A stretch of 64,000 nucleotides of DNA from an uncultured Draconibacterium sp. (lineage in GTDB: Bacteria > Bacteroidota > Bacteroidia > Bacteroidales > Prolixibacteraceae), in NCBI RefSeq assembly GCF_963677575.1, contig NZ_OY782038.1:3599501-3663500 (forward strand). The letters run 5' to 3'. Positions 26,489 through 35,474 of this stretch are shown here, piece by piece. The notes under the pieces are model-generated. The model made no database searches. It had not been told where the DNA came from and saw nothing but the letters and a program-made list of their open reading frames with translations. The position numbers and the translations under genes were made by a program. Every line of letters starts with the position of its first letter. The stretch's first letter is position 1.

Positions 26489-26982
26489 ATGTTTCGCGAA
26501 AAGTAGCCCGAGAATCCCAACAATGAATAGGCAGTTCTCCGTAATTTCTCTTTTCTGAAATCAGCGTTGTAAATTCGTTGGGCAGTGTTGTCCTCTATGT
26601 CCCGCACAAACGGATCAAATGTTGCCTGGTTCAGAATCAGGTGATCTACATTTTCAAAATCGGCAGGTTGAGAGTTAAATAATGCGCCTTCGGCAATTAT
26701 CTTTTTCCCTGCCTGTTTGCATTTCTCAATCAGGCTTACAGTTGAGTTTCGTTGTTGTAAATCAGCTTTAATAATTATATAGTCGGCCCATTCCAGTTCT
26801 TTTGTATTTAACTTTTCCTTGTTCAGGTCACGCAATTTTCTTTCCCAGGTAATTGGTAACTGAATAGAAATTTCAATGAGTTCGCGGGGAGCTTCTGCTG
26901 GCTTGTTAAAATGTTTCTGAAAAAAGGCTTCAAATCCCTTTGAATTGTTCTCTTTTCCCGGATAAATCAGTAATATCTTCAT
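26470..26982 (-). CDS. Stand-alone B12-binding-domain-like protein, without radical SAM domain
   Basis: 170 residues. It starts MKILLIYPG and continues with ELEWADYIIIKADLQQRNS, CKQAGKKIIAEGALFNSQP and FENVDHLILNQATFDPFVRDI. This is the order of segments seen at the front of B12-binding radical SAM proteins (DUF4070 type: LxWADYVFISAM, CKxxGKKVVAGGPLFT, VDHFVLNEAE). No radical SAM CxxxCxxC follows, and no typical DxHxxG cobalamin ligand motif is seen. Function unknown; it may be a degenerate or repurposed Rossmann-like domain. It overlaps pulA by 19 nt tail to tail. The 26983-27194 gap has nothing recognisable. Confidence 0.55.
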   Translation of the reverse strand: MKILLIYPGKENNSKGFEAFFQKHFNKPAEAPRELIEISIQLPITWERKLRDLNKEKLNTKELEWADYIIIKADLQQRNSTVSLIEKCKQAGKKIIAEGALFNSQPADFENVDHLILNQATFDPFVRDIEDNTAQRIYNADFRKEKLRRTAYSLLGFSGYFSRNIHTFSA

Positions 26983-27194
26983 GGTAATAACGTTTACATT
27001 GTTTTCGACTTTTCAAATAAATGGCCATTTTATTCGAAAAAAAAGCTTTTGGGATTTATAGCTTTTAATAGTGATGATTTGCTTGTTTTTGGGATTTTTG
27101 TCATTTGTCAGGGATAAGCGACAGTAATCCCAACTTGCCTTTAAGTCGGATGTTCGGAATGTTTTTATTCGTTTTAATAGCGAATTTGTGCGTG

Positions 27195-28043
27195 TCAGGA
27201 TGCTTTTAATGCTTCTTTTAAACGAAGTACATATTGCCTTGAAACGTGAATTTCCTGCGGGTACTCAAAAAGATTCAACACTAAACCGTCGGAGCCACGC
27301 GATACTTTTTTAATGTAGTTTTTGTTGACCATGCAAGAGCGATGGCAACGAATGATCTCCGGGTATTTCTTCAACAAATTCTCAGTGGTTTTCATTGTGT
27401 TCCGGATCAGCTTTTTCTTGATCTGGTCGTTGTGTTTGTAAATTACTTCAATGTAATTATTGGCTGATTTTATTAGGATCAACTGTTCGAGAAAAAGTGT
27501 GAAATATTCCGTTTTGCTTTCCGATTCAAATTCAATTTCTTTTGGAGCTTCAACCGATTCATTTTTGCTGTCTTCCTCTGGATTCAATTCCAGCTTTAGT
27601 ACTTTCTTTTTTAGCAGATAAAACTGGTTGGTGACCACTACAACAGCGGCAGCTGTAATTGAAATGGTAACGATATTGATAACAATACCAAAGGTCATTG
27701 GAATGTGGCCAACGTAGCGAGCAAAAAATGCAAATGCTACCGAGTTGCAAGCTACAAAAAGCAGATCGATGATGATTTCTTTTAAAATTGTCCAGCGAGG
27801 TTCTGAAAAAGCGGTGATGAATATGGAAGGAATTACAACACGAAAGATGCTGAGTAAAACCAGAGTTATTGCACCAAATGTAGCAAGGATGATGAGGCGG
27901 TTATTAAAATCGGGATTTTGGACTTGGAAAGGCTGAAAGAACAAAAGAAACAAAAAAATTCCCAGGCTCACAGATGAGATTGAGCGTGCATTTACCTTAA
28001 GGTTGTCGTTAAACGGATATTTTTTGTTTAGCGAGTTCAGCAT
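27195..28043 (-). CDS. Membrane-bound LytTR transcription regulator, no receiver domain
   Basis: 282 residues. Four hydrophobic helices occupy about residues 20-150 (ISSVSLGIFLFLLFFQPF, LATFGAITLVLLSIFRVV and others), then a linker rich in Glu, then a LytTR DNA-binding domain (about 180-280) with LILIKSANNYIEVIYKHND and IIRCHRSCMVNKNYIKKV. It has no phospho-receiver, so it should sense a membrane signal directly or be controlled by a partner. The gene starts 17 nt after the alanine dehydrogenase stop on the same strand, so they probably form one transcription unit. Confidence 0.85.
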   Translation of the reverse strand: MLNSLNKKYPFNDNLKVNARSISSVSLGIFLFLLFFQPFQVQNPDFNNRLIILATFGAITLVLLSIFRVVIPSIFITAFSEPRWTILKEIIIDLLFVACNSVAFAFFARYVGHIPMTFGIVINIVTISITAAAVVVVTNQFYLLKKKVLKLELNPEEDSKNESVEAPKEIEFESESKTEYFTLFLEQLILIKSANNYIEVIYKHNDQIKKKLIRNTMKTTENLLKKYPEIIRCHRSCMVNKNYIKKVSRGSDGLVLNLFEYPQEIHVSRQYVLRLKEALKAS

Positions 28044-28060
28044 TGGAACTTTTATCTTGA

Positions 28061-29272
28061 TTAAAAAACTGCCAGCAACAGATCGATGTCTTTTGACGGG
28101 ATGTTGAACATGCGGCCTACATCGTGGTTGGTGAGGATTCCGTGGTAGATATAAACGCCTTTCCGGAATCCTTTCGATACTTTTATATAGTTTTCAACCC
28201 CGCCGTTGTCGCCAATGGCAAGTAAAATCGGAATTAAAATATTGCTCAACGAAATGGAAGCTGTTCGTGCCACCATGGCCGGAGTGTTTGGAACACAGTA
28301 GTGCACCACGCCATGCTTGGTATATGTAGGATTATTAAAATCGGTACATTTCGATGTTTCGAAACAACCACCCTGGCTCACGTTCAGGTCGATAATTACC
28401 GAACCCTCCTTCATTTGTTTTACCAAGTCTTCCGACACTTTAAATTTTGGTGGGGTATTAAATGAAGTTGCTCCAATAACCGCATCCGCTGAGATTAGTG
28501 CTTTTCGCAAAACTTTAGGGTAGAATACCGAAGTAAAAATACGTCGGCCAAGTTTCTCTTCCAGTTTGCTGAGTTCGTATACCGAAGTATCAAAAACCTT
28601 TACGAAAATACCCAATCCGAGTGCTGCGCGTGCAGCATATTCGGCTGCTGTGCTGGTTCCGATAATAACCAACTCGGCAGGTGTAACACCGGTAACTTCG
28701 CCAAACAAAACACCTTTTCCGTTGCGCGAGTTACTGAGGTATTCGCTGGCTATGGTAATGGAGGTAACTCCTGCAATCTGGCTCATTTGATGAACGAAGG
28801 GAAGAAAACCCTCTTCGTTTTCGAGGTATTCAAAGGCGATGGTTGTTACCTTTTTTTGCATCATTTTCTGAATCGATTCGTTGCAATGAGCCTGAATCTG
28901 CATGTTAGAAATGATGACCTGATTGCCACGCAAAGCATCAATTTCGTCGCAATCAAAAGGTGAAATACGCAAAATGATGTCGCACTGAAAAGTTTCTTCT
29001 TTGGTTTCAACAATGGTGGCGCCGGCTTTTTGGTAATCTTCGTTGGTGTAGCTGGCCGATTTTCCGGCATCGCGTTCAATCAGAATTTCGTGCCCGTACG
29101 AAACCAGCAAATCAACAGCTTGCGGCGATAAAGGCACCCGGTATTCAACTTTCGAAAGATCGGAAGGAACGCCAATCTTTATTTTCTGGCCCTTCTTTTT
29201 TACCTCCAACATCTCCTCTTTGGGCAGAAGCATGGTTTTTGGTATCGATACCTTTTCTTTTGCTTTTTCCAT
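28061..29272 (-). CDS. ald: Alanine dehydrogenase / PNT-family protein
   Basis: 403 residues. N-terminal catalytic domain with YRVPLSPQAVDLLVSYGHEILIERDAG, then a Rossmann domain with GTSTAAEYAARAALGLG (family: GxGxxGxxAAxxAxGLG), and VPNTPAMVARTASISLSN near the end, matching VPNMPGAVPRTST in alanine dehydrogenases. HQMSQIAG corresponds to the MSEVAG segment. These enzymes convert alanine to pyruvate with NAD+. The N-terminal 30-residue extension is common in Bacteroidetes members. Some relatives are transhydrogenase-like, so substrate is likely but unproven. The start lies 95 nt after tsaE on the same strand. Confidence 0.82.
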   Translation of the reverse strand: MEKAKEKVSIPKTMLLPKEEMLEVKKKGQKIKIGVPSDLSKVEYRVPLSPQAVDLLVSYGHEILIERDAGKSASYTNEDYQKAGATIVETKEETFQCDIILRISPFDCDEIDALRGNQVIISNMQIQAHCNESIQKMMQKKVTTIAFEYLENEEGFLPFVHQMSQIAGVTSITIASEYLSNSRNGKGVLFGEVTGVTPAELVIIGTSTAAEYAARAALGLGIFVKVFDTSVYELSKLEEKLGRRIFTSVFYPKVLRKALISADAVIGATSFNTPPKFKVSEDLVKQMKEGSVIIDLNVSQGGCFETSKCTDFNNPTYTKHGVVHYCVPNTPAMVARTASISLSNILIPILLAIGDNGGVENYIKVSKGFRKGVYIYHGILTNHDVGRMFNIPSKDIDLLLAVF

Positions 29273-29367
29273 GAAATTAGTCTGATGAATTCAACAGCAC
29301 CAATTTACAAGCAAAAGGGGAGTTTTCAAAGAAAATTAATTGGGAAGTAGAAAGCAGCACTAAGAAA

Positions 29368-29811
29368 CTAAATTTCTTGCGCCGTAATCAGGCGGTTATT
29401 ATCTTCCTGAACCTCGATTTTTACCTCAACCATTTTTTCGGGCAGAAGCGATTCAATCATTTCCGGCCATTCAATCAGGCAATAGCTTCCGCTGTAAATG
29501 TAGTCTTCGTAACCCAGGTCGTAAGCTTCTTCAATATCTTTTATCCGGTAAAAATCGAAGTGAAAAATAGAATCAAGGTCGGCAGTGTTGTATTCGTTTA
29601 TTAACGCAAAAGTAGGACTTGTAACGTTATCGTCCGATCCCAGCGCACGGCAAATAGACTGGATGAAAGTAGTTTTTCCTGCACCCATTTTGCCATAAAA
29701 TGCAAAAACGCGGTCGTCACTAAAAGCTGTAATTAACTCCTTTGCAGCAACTTTAAGCTCGTCGAGCGAATTGATCTTTTTTGAATACATTTCTTCCAAC
29801 AATTTTTGCAA
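29368..29811 (-). CDS. tsaE: tRNA threonylcarbamoyladenosine biosynthesis ATPase TsaE
   Basis: 147 residues. Walker A GKMGAGKT near 40-47, then TSPTFALINEY, FHFDFYRI and LIEWPE (Walker B-like region), all signatures of TsaE. It supports TsaB-TsaD in making t6A on ANN-decoding tRNAs. A second ATG at residue 8 (MYSKKINSL) might be the actual start. It leads a minus-strand group with alanine dehydrogenase and the LytTR gene. Confidence 0.95.
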   Translation of the reverse strand: MQKLLEEMYSKKINSLDELKVAAKELITAFSDDRVFAFYGKMGAGKTTFIQSICRALGSDDNVTSPTFALINEYNTADLDSIFHFDFYRIKDIEEAYDLGYEDYIYSGSYCLIEWPEMIESLLPEKMVEVKIEVQEDNNRLITAQEI

Positions 29812-29892
29812 TTATACAAAAAGAGCCACATATTTTGCACCTCTTGAAATAAAATGCGATAAAAATCAGGGAAATGCATGGGTATAAGGGGG

Positions 29893-29921
29893 TTGTTTTT
29901 CATTAAAATGTTTTAATTTTG
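29893..29921 (+). promoter_or_regulatory. Promoter of gcvH
   Basis: TTG at 29893-29895, 18 nt, then TAATTTTG at 29914-29921, an exact match to TAnnTTTG. The leader would be about 97 nt. Confidence 0.65.
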
Positions 29922-30023
29922 GCAAATATCTTGAAGCGAAACGCACCCGGCGAAATTTAAAAAGCGATAGATTTTAGGGGCGGCTTTCAACAAATTCGAA
30001 ATAAATAATTTAAAACTAAAAAT

Positions 30024-30404
30024 ATGAATATTCCAGCTGATTTGAAATATACGCAAGACCACGAATGGGTACGCGTTGAGGGAGATGTAGCTGTTGTAGG
30101 TGTTACCGATTTTGCTCAGGGAGAACTGGGCGACGTTGTGTTTGTTGAAATTGAAACTGAAGGTGAAACATTGGACAAAGGTGAAACTTTTGGAACAGTT
30201 GAAGCAGTGAAAACCGTTTCTGACCTGTTTATGCCAGTTGGAGGCGAAGTTACCGAGTTCAACGAAGATTTAGCCGACGATCCGGAATTGGTAAACAAAG
30301 ATCCATACGGAAAAGGATGGATGATTAAAGTGAATATTGCCGATGCATCGGAGTTAGATGACCTAATGGACGCTGACGCTTACAAAGCCATGATTGAAGC
30401 TTAA
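30024..30404 (+). CDS. gcvH: Glycine cleavage system H protein
   Basis: 126 residues, standard length. The lipoylation site is Lys63 in GTVEAVKTVSDL. YTQDHEWVRVEGDVAVVGVTDFAQGELGDVVFVE is typical of the family. It carries the aminomethyl intermediate between the P, T and L proteins of the glycine cleavage complex in the cytoplasm. No other gcv gene is adjacent, which is common in Bacteroidetes. It has its own promoter and terminator, so it is monocistronic. Confidence 0.97.
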   Translation: MNIPADLKYTQDHEWVRVEGDVAVVGVTDFAQGELGDVVFVEIETEGETLDKGETFGTVEAVKTVSDLFMPVGGEVTEFNEDLADDPELVNKDPYGKGWMIKVNIADASELDDLMDADAYKAMIEA

Positions 30405-30425
30405 GAGATTTTACAGCATAAGTAA

Positions 30426-30457
30426 ATGCCTCATCGTTTTCGGTGGGGCATTTTTTT
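30426..30457 (+). terminator. Terminator of gcvH
   Basis: TGCCTCATCG, TTTT loop, CGGTGGGGCA, then seven T residues: a 10-bp stem with G-T pairs, 22 nt after the stop. Confidence 0.88.
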
Positions 30458-30463
30458 GGGCAT

Positions 30464-30500
30464 AAAAAAGCCGGAATCGAAAAAAACGATCCCGGTTTTT
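30464..30500 (-). terminator. Terminator of the ribonucleotide reductase gene
   Basis: On the minus strand CCGGGATCG, a seven-T loop, CGATTCCGG, then CTTTTTT. It lies 21 nt beyond the nrdJ stop and faces the gcvH terminator. Confidence 0.88.
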
Positions 30501-30521
30501 AGTATAGTTTATCGAATTAAT

Positions 30522-33074
30522 TTATCCGCATTTTGAGCATCCGCAAGAGAGGCAGGTTAAACAGCCTTCCTGGTATACTACATCGTCCGATCCACATTCG
30601 CCGCATTTTGCATCATCGGCAATTGTTCCGTCCGGAATGTATTTCTTCAGTGCGCGTGCAACACCCGCTTTCCACGAGTTAATGGTTTCGTTATCCAATT
30701 GCAGACTGGTTACCAGCTCAACAATTTTATGAATTGGCATACCATGGCGCAAGGTTCCCGAAATTAATTTGGCGTAGTTCCAGAATACCGGATTGAATTT
30801 GTGCGACAATCCCTCAATAGTAGTTTTGTAGCCACGTTTGTTAGCGTATTGGAAATCGTAACGCGAATCTTCGCCTTCCCAGTTTTTAATAATGTAACCT
30901 TTTGTTACCGAACGAGGTAGCAGAATTCCGTCTTCATCGTCGTGCAAACCAGTGAAAATTTCGTAAGGTTTACCGTCCATTAAACCGATAAAAGCAATCC
31001 ACTTTTCTTTGTTGTTTTGGAAACGTACAACGTCGGCTTCTACTTTTTCAGGGCGTTTTAGCGGGAATGCGCCGTCGTCGGTCTTTTTCTTGTTATCGTC
31101 GTTCGAAATAAGCACACCCGAGCGTGATCCGTCGCGATAAACGGTAACTCCTTTACACCCGCTTTTCCATGCTTCGAAATACAAGTCGCCAACCAGCTCT
31201 TCTTTTACATCGGCAGGCAAGTTAATGGTTACCGAAATCGAGTGGTCTACCCATTTCTGAATTCTTCCCTGCATGCGCACTTTATTCAGCCAGTCAACAT
31301 CGTTTGATGTAGCTTTGAAATAAGGCGACTCTTTTACCATTTTGTCCAGATCTTCCTGCGAATATTCAATATTGGTGTCGTAACCATTCGCTTTCATCCA
31401 GGTTTTAAAATGATGATGGAAAACAGTGTATTCTTCCCAGTGATCGCCAACTTCATCGATAAAATCAACACGAACATCTTTGTCGTTTGGATTTACTTTG
31501 CGGCGGCGTTTGTATACCGGAAGAAAAACCGGTTCGATACCTGATGTTGTTTGTGTCATCAAGCTGGTAGTTCCGGTTGGAGCAATGGTTAACAGCGCAA
31601 TATTTCTACGGCCGTATTTTACCATTTTTTCATAAAGACCATTATCGGCATCTTTAATACGGTTGATAAGTGGATTGTTTTTTTCGCGCTCGGCATCGTA
31701 AATAGTAAATGCACCACGGTCTTTTGCAAGGTGTACCGAGGAACGGTAGGCCTCAACGGCAATTGTTTTATGAATTTCTTCCGAGAAATCAGTTGCATTA
31801 TCGCTTCCATAGCGTAATCCTAATGCAGCCAGCATATCGCCTTCGGCAGTAATACCAATACCGGTACGGCGGCCTTCTTTTGCTTTCCTACGAATGCTTT
31901 CCCAAAGGTTTCTTTCTGTGAATTTAATTTCTTCAGCTTCCGGATCTTCCTCAACTTTTTCTAAAATGGCATCAATTTTTTCCAGCTCAAGATCGATAAT
32001 GTCGTCCATAATGCGCTGTGCGTAATGGATGTGTTCTTTAAACAATTCGAAATTGAACTTTGCGTCTTTGGTATATGGGTTTTCTACGTATGAATACAAG
32101 TTGATGGCTAACAGGCGGCAGCTATCGTAAGGACACAAAGGAATTTCTCCGCAAGGGTTGGTAGAAACCGTGCGGTAACCAAGGTCGGCATAACAATCAG
32201 GTACCGATTCTTTAATAATGGTATCCCAAAAAAGAATTCCCGGCTCGGCTGATTTCCAGGCATTTTTTACAATTTTCTTCCAAATTTTACCGGCATCGGT
32301 GTTTTTGGTGTATTGTGCTTTACCGTTGATCGGGTATTGCTGCGTGTAAGGAGTTTCCGATTCAACAGCCTGCATAAAATCATCCTGGATTTTTACCGAT
32401 ACGTTGGCTCCGGTTACTTTGCCTTGTTCCATTTTGGCATCGATAAAACTTTCCGAGTCGGGGTGTTTAATCGATACTGAAAGCATCAATGCACCGCGGC
32501 GTCCGTCCTGTGCAACTTCGCGTGTTGAATTGGAATAGCGCTCCATAAACGGAACAATACCGGTTGATGTTAATGCCGAGTTCTTTACCGGAGAACCTTT
32601 TGGGCGAATGTGCGACAGATCGTGTCCCACACCTCCACGGCGTTTCATCAATTGCACCTGTTCCTGATCAATTTTCATAATTCCACCATACGAATCCGAG
32701 TCACCATCATTTCCAACTACAAAACAGTTGGATAGTGACGCGATTTGATAGTCGTTTCCAATACCGGTCATCGGTCCTCCCTGCGGAACAATGTGCTTGA
32801 AATCTTTTAAAACGCTGTAGATTTCTTCTTCGGTCAACGGATTAGGGTAACGTTCTTCAATGCGTGCGATTTCTTTTGCAAGTCGTTTATGCATGTCGTC
32901 CGGTGTTAGCTCAAAAATATTTCCAAACGAATCTTTAAGGGCGTATTTGTTCACCCAAACTCTTGCTGCCAAATCGTCTCCTCTGAAGTACTCTAGCGAG
33001 GCATTTACTGCTTCTTCCTGAGAGTAAATTTTTTTGCCCGCCGGGGCTTTTACAGATACTTCGTTTACTGCCAT
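30522..33074 (-). CDS. nrdJ: Adenosylcobalamin-dependent (class II) ribonucleotide reductase
   Basis: 850 residues. Class II features: GGPMTGIGNDYQIASLSNCFV (first active-site Cys), MKRRGGVGHDLSHIRPKGSPVKNSA, RRGALMLSVSIKHPDSESFIDAK, STNPCGEIPLCPYDSCRL (radical Cys), and TIAPTGTTSLM. The C-terminal tail ends in a Cys-rich cluster (CGECGSDDVVYQEGCLTCLSC), typical of the B12-dependent family where it re-reduces the active site and may bind zinc. It makes deoxyribonucleotides using cobalamin instead of oxygen, so it works with or without oxygen. No B12 riboswitch-like element was found upstream. Confidence 0.96.
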   Translation of the reverse strand: MAVNEVSVKAPAGKKIYSQEEAVNASLEYFRGDDLAARVWVNKYALKDSFGNIFELTPDDMHKRLAKEIARIEERYPNPLTEEEIYSVLKDFKHIVPQGGPMTGIGNDYQIASLSNCFVVGNDGDSDSYGGIMKIDQEQVQLMKRRGGVGHDLSHIRPKGSPVKNSALTSTGIVPFMERYSNSTREVAQDGRRGALMLSVSIKHPDSESFIDAKMEQGKVTGANVSVKIQDDFMQAVESETPYTQQYPINGKAQYTKNTDAGKIWKKIVKNAWKSAEPGILFWDTIIKESVPDCYADLGYRTVSTNPCGEIPLCPYDSCRLLAINLYSYVENPYTKDAKFNFELFKEHIHYAQRIMDDIIDLELEKIDAILEKVEEDPEAEEIKFTERNLWESIRRKAKEGRRTGIGITAEGDMLAALGLRYGSDNATDFSEEIHKTIAVEAYRSSVHLAKDRGAFTIYDAEREKNNPLINRIKDADNGLYEKMVKYGRRNIALLTIAPTGTTSLMTQTTSGIEPVFLPVYKRRRKVNPNDKDVRVDFIDEVGDHWEEYTVFHHHFKTWMKANGYDTNIEYSQEDLDKMVKESPYFKATSNDVDWLNKVRMQGRIQKWVDHSISVTINLPADVKEELVGDLYFEAWKSGCKGVTVYRDGSRSGVLISNDDNKKKTDDGAFPLKRPEKVEADVVRFQNNKEKWIAFIGLMDGKPYEIFTGLHDDEDGILLPRSVTKGYIIKNWEGEDSRYDFQYANKRGYKTTIEGLSHKFNPVFWNYAKLISGTLRHGMPIHKIVELVTSLQLDNETINSWKAGVARALKKYIPDGTIADDAKCGECGSDDVVYQEGCLTCLSCGCSKCG

Positions 33075-33390
33075 TTTTTTCCTGTAAGTGTATTAAAAGT
33101 TATAAGAATGTATTTTCGATTTTCTTAGATGTCAATCACAACAAATTGTGTAATGCAAGATAGAACAGAAAACAAATATTTGGAATTTTTTTGAGAGTTA
33201 ATTAAGTAAAAGTTATCAACTTTAATTTGTTATGTCTCAGGTTTGCAAATGGTTATATATTTGATAGTTAAAAAAAGTTTACCAAAACTGAAAATTATTA
33301 TTAGCTGATAAAGATTTTTGTTAACAGAATATTACTTGTAAAAATTCAATTTTTCGAAGAATAATTTGCTAACAAAAAGCGTGCAATTTT
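33075..33390. other. A/T-rich gap between nrdJ and waaA
   Basis: 316 nt of very A/T-rich sequence. It should hold the nrdJ promoter, but I found no exact TTG/TAnnTTTG pair on the minus strand. No ORF, RNA gene or clear hairpin is seen. Confidence 0.6.
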
Positions 33391-34629
33391 TCACTTTTTG
33401 TTAAAAACTTTATTTATGATAAGTTTTGTTGAGCCCACGTTTTTTTCTATATATTTTTTGCAAATTTCGGAGGTTTTTTTCAGGTTGTTATTGTTATTCA
33501 AAAGCTTACTCAGTGTGGTCTCCAATTCTGTAAAATTTTGGATGGGGAAGGCTCCTTTTTGATCCACAAGATCTACTGCTTCCTTAAATTTTAAATAGTT
33601 TGGGCCAAACAAAATTGGCAATTTAAAAGTAGCTGCCTCCAGAATATTGTGGATACCCACACCAAAGCCACCGCCTATATACGCTATGTTTCCGTATTGG
33701 TACAGCGACGATAATATTCCGATAGAATCAATTATTAACACATCGTAACTGTCGATGTCGGAAATATCGGCTTTGCTGAAACAAATGGACGGTTTTTTCA
33801 ACAATTCCTGAATTCTGTTGATATTTGCGGGTGCAACCTCGTGTGGCGCAATTACAAACTTCACATCGCTGCTGTTGTTAATAAACGCTGCAAGCAGCTC
33901 CTCATCGGGTTTCCAGGTACTTCCGGCAATCAGGGTTACATCATTTCCCCTGAACTTTTCCACAATGCTGAACTTTTTTGCACCGCGGGCAATTTCTGCC
34001 ACCCGGTCGAAGCGTGTATCGCCCGAAATAGTGTAATGTTTTATGCCGGCCTGTTCCAAAAGCTGGGCCGAAGTGTCGTTCTGTATAAAAATGTGCTCGA
34101 AGCTGTGTAGCATTTTTCGGTACCACTTTCCCCAGGGCGTTGACTTAAAAAACTGCTGGTTTTCTCTAAAAATGGCCGAGATGATATAAAGCGGAATTTG
34201 CTGTTTTTTGAGTTCGGTAATGTAGTTGTACCAGAATTCGTATTTCACAAAGAATACTTTTTCGGGGCGGACCAGGTGAATAAACTCCTGCGCATTCTTT
34301 TTGGTATCCATTGGTAAGTATGCAACAATATCGGCGCCTTCATAATTCTTCCGGATCTCGTAACCCGATGGCGAAAAGAAAGTGAGTACGATCTTGTACT
34401 GCGGATGTTGCTCTTTTATTTTCTCAAGCACCGGCCGGCCTTGTTCAAACTCGCCCAGCGATGCACAATGAAACCAAATGTACGAGGCATTCTTATCCAC
34501 CGCCGAATCAAGCTTTTTCTTCCAGTTTTTACGTCCGGCAACAAAAAGTTTTGCCTTCTCGTTAAACAAGGCCGCCACACGGATAAAAAATCCGTAAAAC
34601 AAAATTCCAAGGTTGTAAAGTAAGCTCAT
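33391..34629 (-). CDS. waaA: 3-deoxy-D-manno-octulosonic acid (Kdo) transferase
   Basis: 412 residues, typical length. It begins with a membrane-associating helix (YNLGILFYGFFIRVAALF), then FHCASLGEFEQGRPVLEKI, where the Glu is the expected catalytic base of the GT30 family. AGSTWKPDEELLAAF, and GGGFGVGIHNILEAATFKLPILFGPNY near the end bind the CMP-Kdo donor. It attaches Kdo to lipid A precursor at the inner membrane, so the organism has lipopolysaccharide with a Kdo core. It starts 11 nt after the lycopene-cyclase-like gene and is probably co-transcribed with it. Confidence 0.95.
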   Translation of the reverse strand: MSLLYNLGILFYGFFIRVAALFNEKAKLFVAGRKNWKKKLDSAVDKNASYIWFHCASLGEFEQGRPVLEKIKEQHPQYKIVLTFFSPSGYEIRKNYEGADIVAYLPMDTKKNAQEFIHLVRPEKVFFVKYEFWYNYITELKKQQIPLYIISAIFRENQQFFKSTPWGKWYRKMLHSFEHIFIQNDTSAQLLEQAGIKHYTISGDTRFDRVAEIARGAKKFSIVEKFRGNDVTLIAGSTWKPDEELLAAFINNSSDVKFVIAPHEVAPANINRIQELLKKPSICFSKADISDIDSYDVLIIDSIGILSSLYQYGNIAYIGGGFGVGIHNILEAATFKLPILFGPNYLKFKEAVDLVDQKGAFPIQNFTELETTLSKLLNNNNNLKKTSEICKKYIEKNVGSTKLIINKVFNKK

Positions 34630-34640
34630 CTTATTCTGAA

Positions 34641-35330
34641 TTAGTATTGCTTCCGGTTGCTCAAATATTCGTAGATCGTTACGTTAATGAGTAACAGTAA
34701 AAACAGGTAGCCGATCTTTTCAACAGGAACGCCAAAAATTGCTAATCCCATGGTGTGGGCCGAATCGTAAACGATTGCCGGAAGCGAATTTAAAATTGCC
34801 GAGACAATTAAAAAGGGTATTAATGAGATGGCCAGTGCCAGGTAAAATTTGGTGTAATATTTTTTGAAACGGTTACGAAAAACGGTGTAACCCAGGTAAA
34901 TTGCCGACAGGAAGAAGGTAAAGAAACTAAACATCCGGGTTCGGAAAATGTAGGCCAAAACTCCGGTTATCAGCAAAAGTACAAGGCTGACAATGACAAA
35001 AACATTGGGCTTTTCAAAGTCCTCGAAACGAACTTTTAGCCACTCGTAAATATAAATAGATGACAGAGGAATGATTAAAAATGCCAGCCACTCTTCAACC
35101 GGTAATCGAAGCAGCTCAATGCCGGAAAGATAATCAGGATTAAAAGTCCAGATATTCATTTGTGTAAAGCGGATATCCCACATTACAAAAATGGCTTCGG
35201 CAAAAATTGCGGCAGGCAAAATATATCTTAGCCTGAAAACAAACCGTACCTTTTTCTGAAAGCTGAGTGCCACCGGAATTACCAGAAATATTAGCAGTAA
35301 CAATAGGTACGACAGGTTTTGAATTTCCAT
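34641..35330 (-). CDS. Lycopene cyclase-domain membrane protein (CrtYcd-like)
   Basis: 229 residues with about seven membrane helices, built as two similar halves like the CrtYc/CrtYd cyclases. The first half has LPVEEWLAF (77-84), the expected PxE(E/D) motif. The second half has VPVEKIGY (201-208), where Lys replaces the expected acidic residue. Such cyclases form beta-rings on lycopene, but no other carotenoid gene is visible nearby and the altered motif makes activity doubtful. It shares an operon with waaA. Confidence 0.75.
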   Translation of the reverse strand: MEIQNLSYLLLLLIFLVIPVALSFQKKVRFVFRLRYILPAAIFAEAIFVMWDIRFTQMNIWTFNPDYLSGIELLRLPVEEWLAFLIIPLSSIYIYEWLKVRFEDFEKPNVFVIVSLVLLLITGVLAYIFRTRMFSFFTFFLSAIYLGYTVFRNRFKKYYTKFYLALAISLIPFLIVSAILNSLPAIVYDSAHTMGLAIFGVPVEKIGYLFLLLLINVTIYEYLSNRKQY

Positions 35331-35346
35331 TTTTCTGAATTTTGAG

Positions 35347-35354
35347 CAAAGGTA
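35347..35354 (-). promoter_or_regulatory. -7 box for the lycopene-cyclase/waaA operon
   Basis: TACCTTTG on the minus strand matches TAnnTTTG exactly, ending 17 nt before the start codon. No clear TTG at the -33 position, so only half the promoter is supported. Confidence 0.4.
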
Positions 35355-35411
35355 TTGGATTTGTTTAAAAAAGGTATTTTGGAAATGATTTTTTATAGCA
35401 TCCGGGGTTTT

Positions 35412-35450
35412 AAAAAGAAAGGCGCAACGACCATTTTGTCGCTGCGCCTT
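35412..35450 (-). terminator. Terminator after the GH2 gene
   Basis: AAGGCGCAGCGAC, loop, GTCGTTGCGCCTT on the minus strand, followed by TCTTTTT. A 13-bp stem with one mismatch, 25 nt past the stop. Confidence 0.88.
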
Positions 35451-35474
35451 GTATAAGAACTTTAAGGTTCCTCT

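Noticed and set aside
33075..33390. Cobalamin riboswitch upstream of nrdJ
   Set aside because: Looked for because class II reductase uses B12; the stretch is A/T-rich and shows no B12-box-like GCCACTG or multi-stem pattern.
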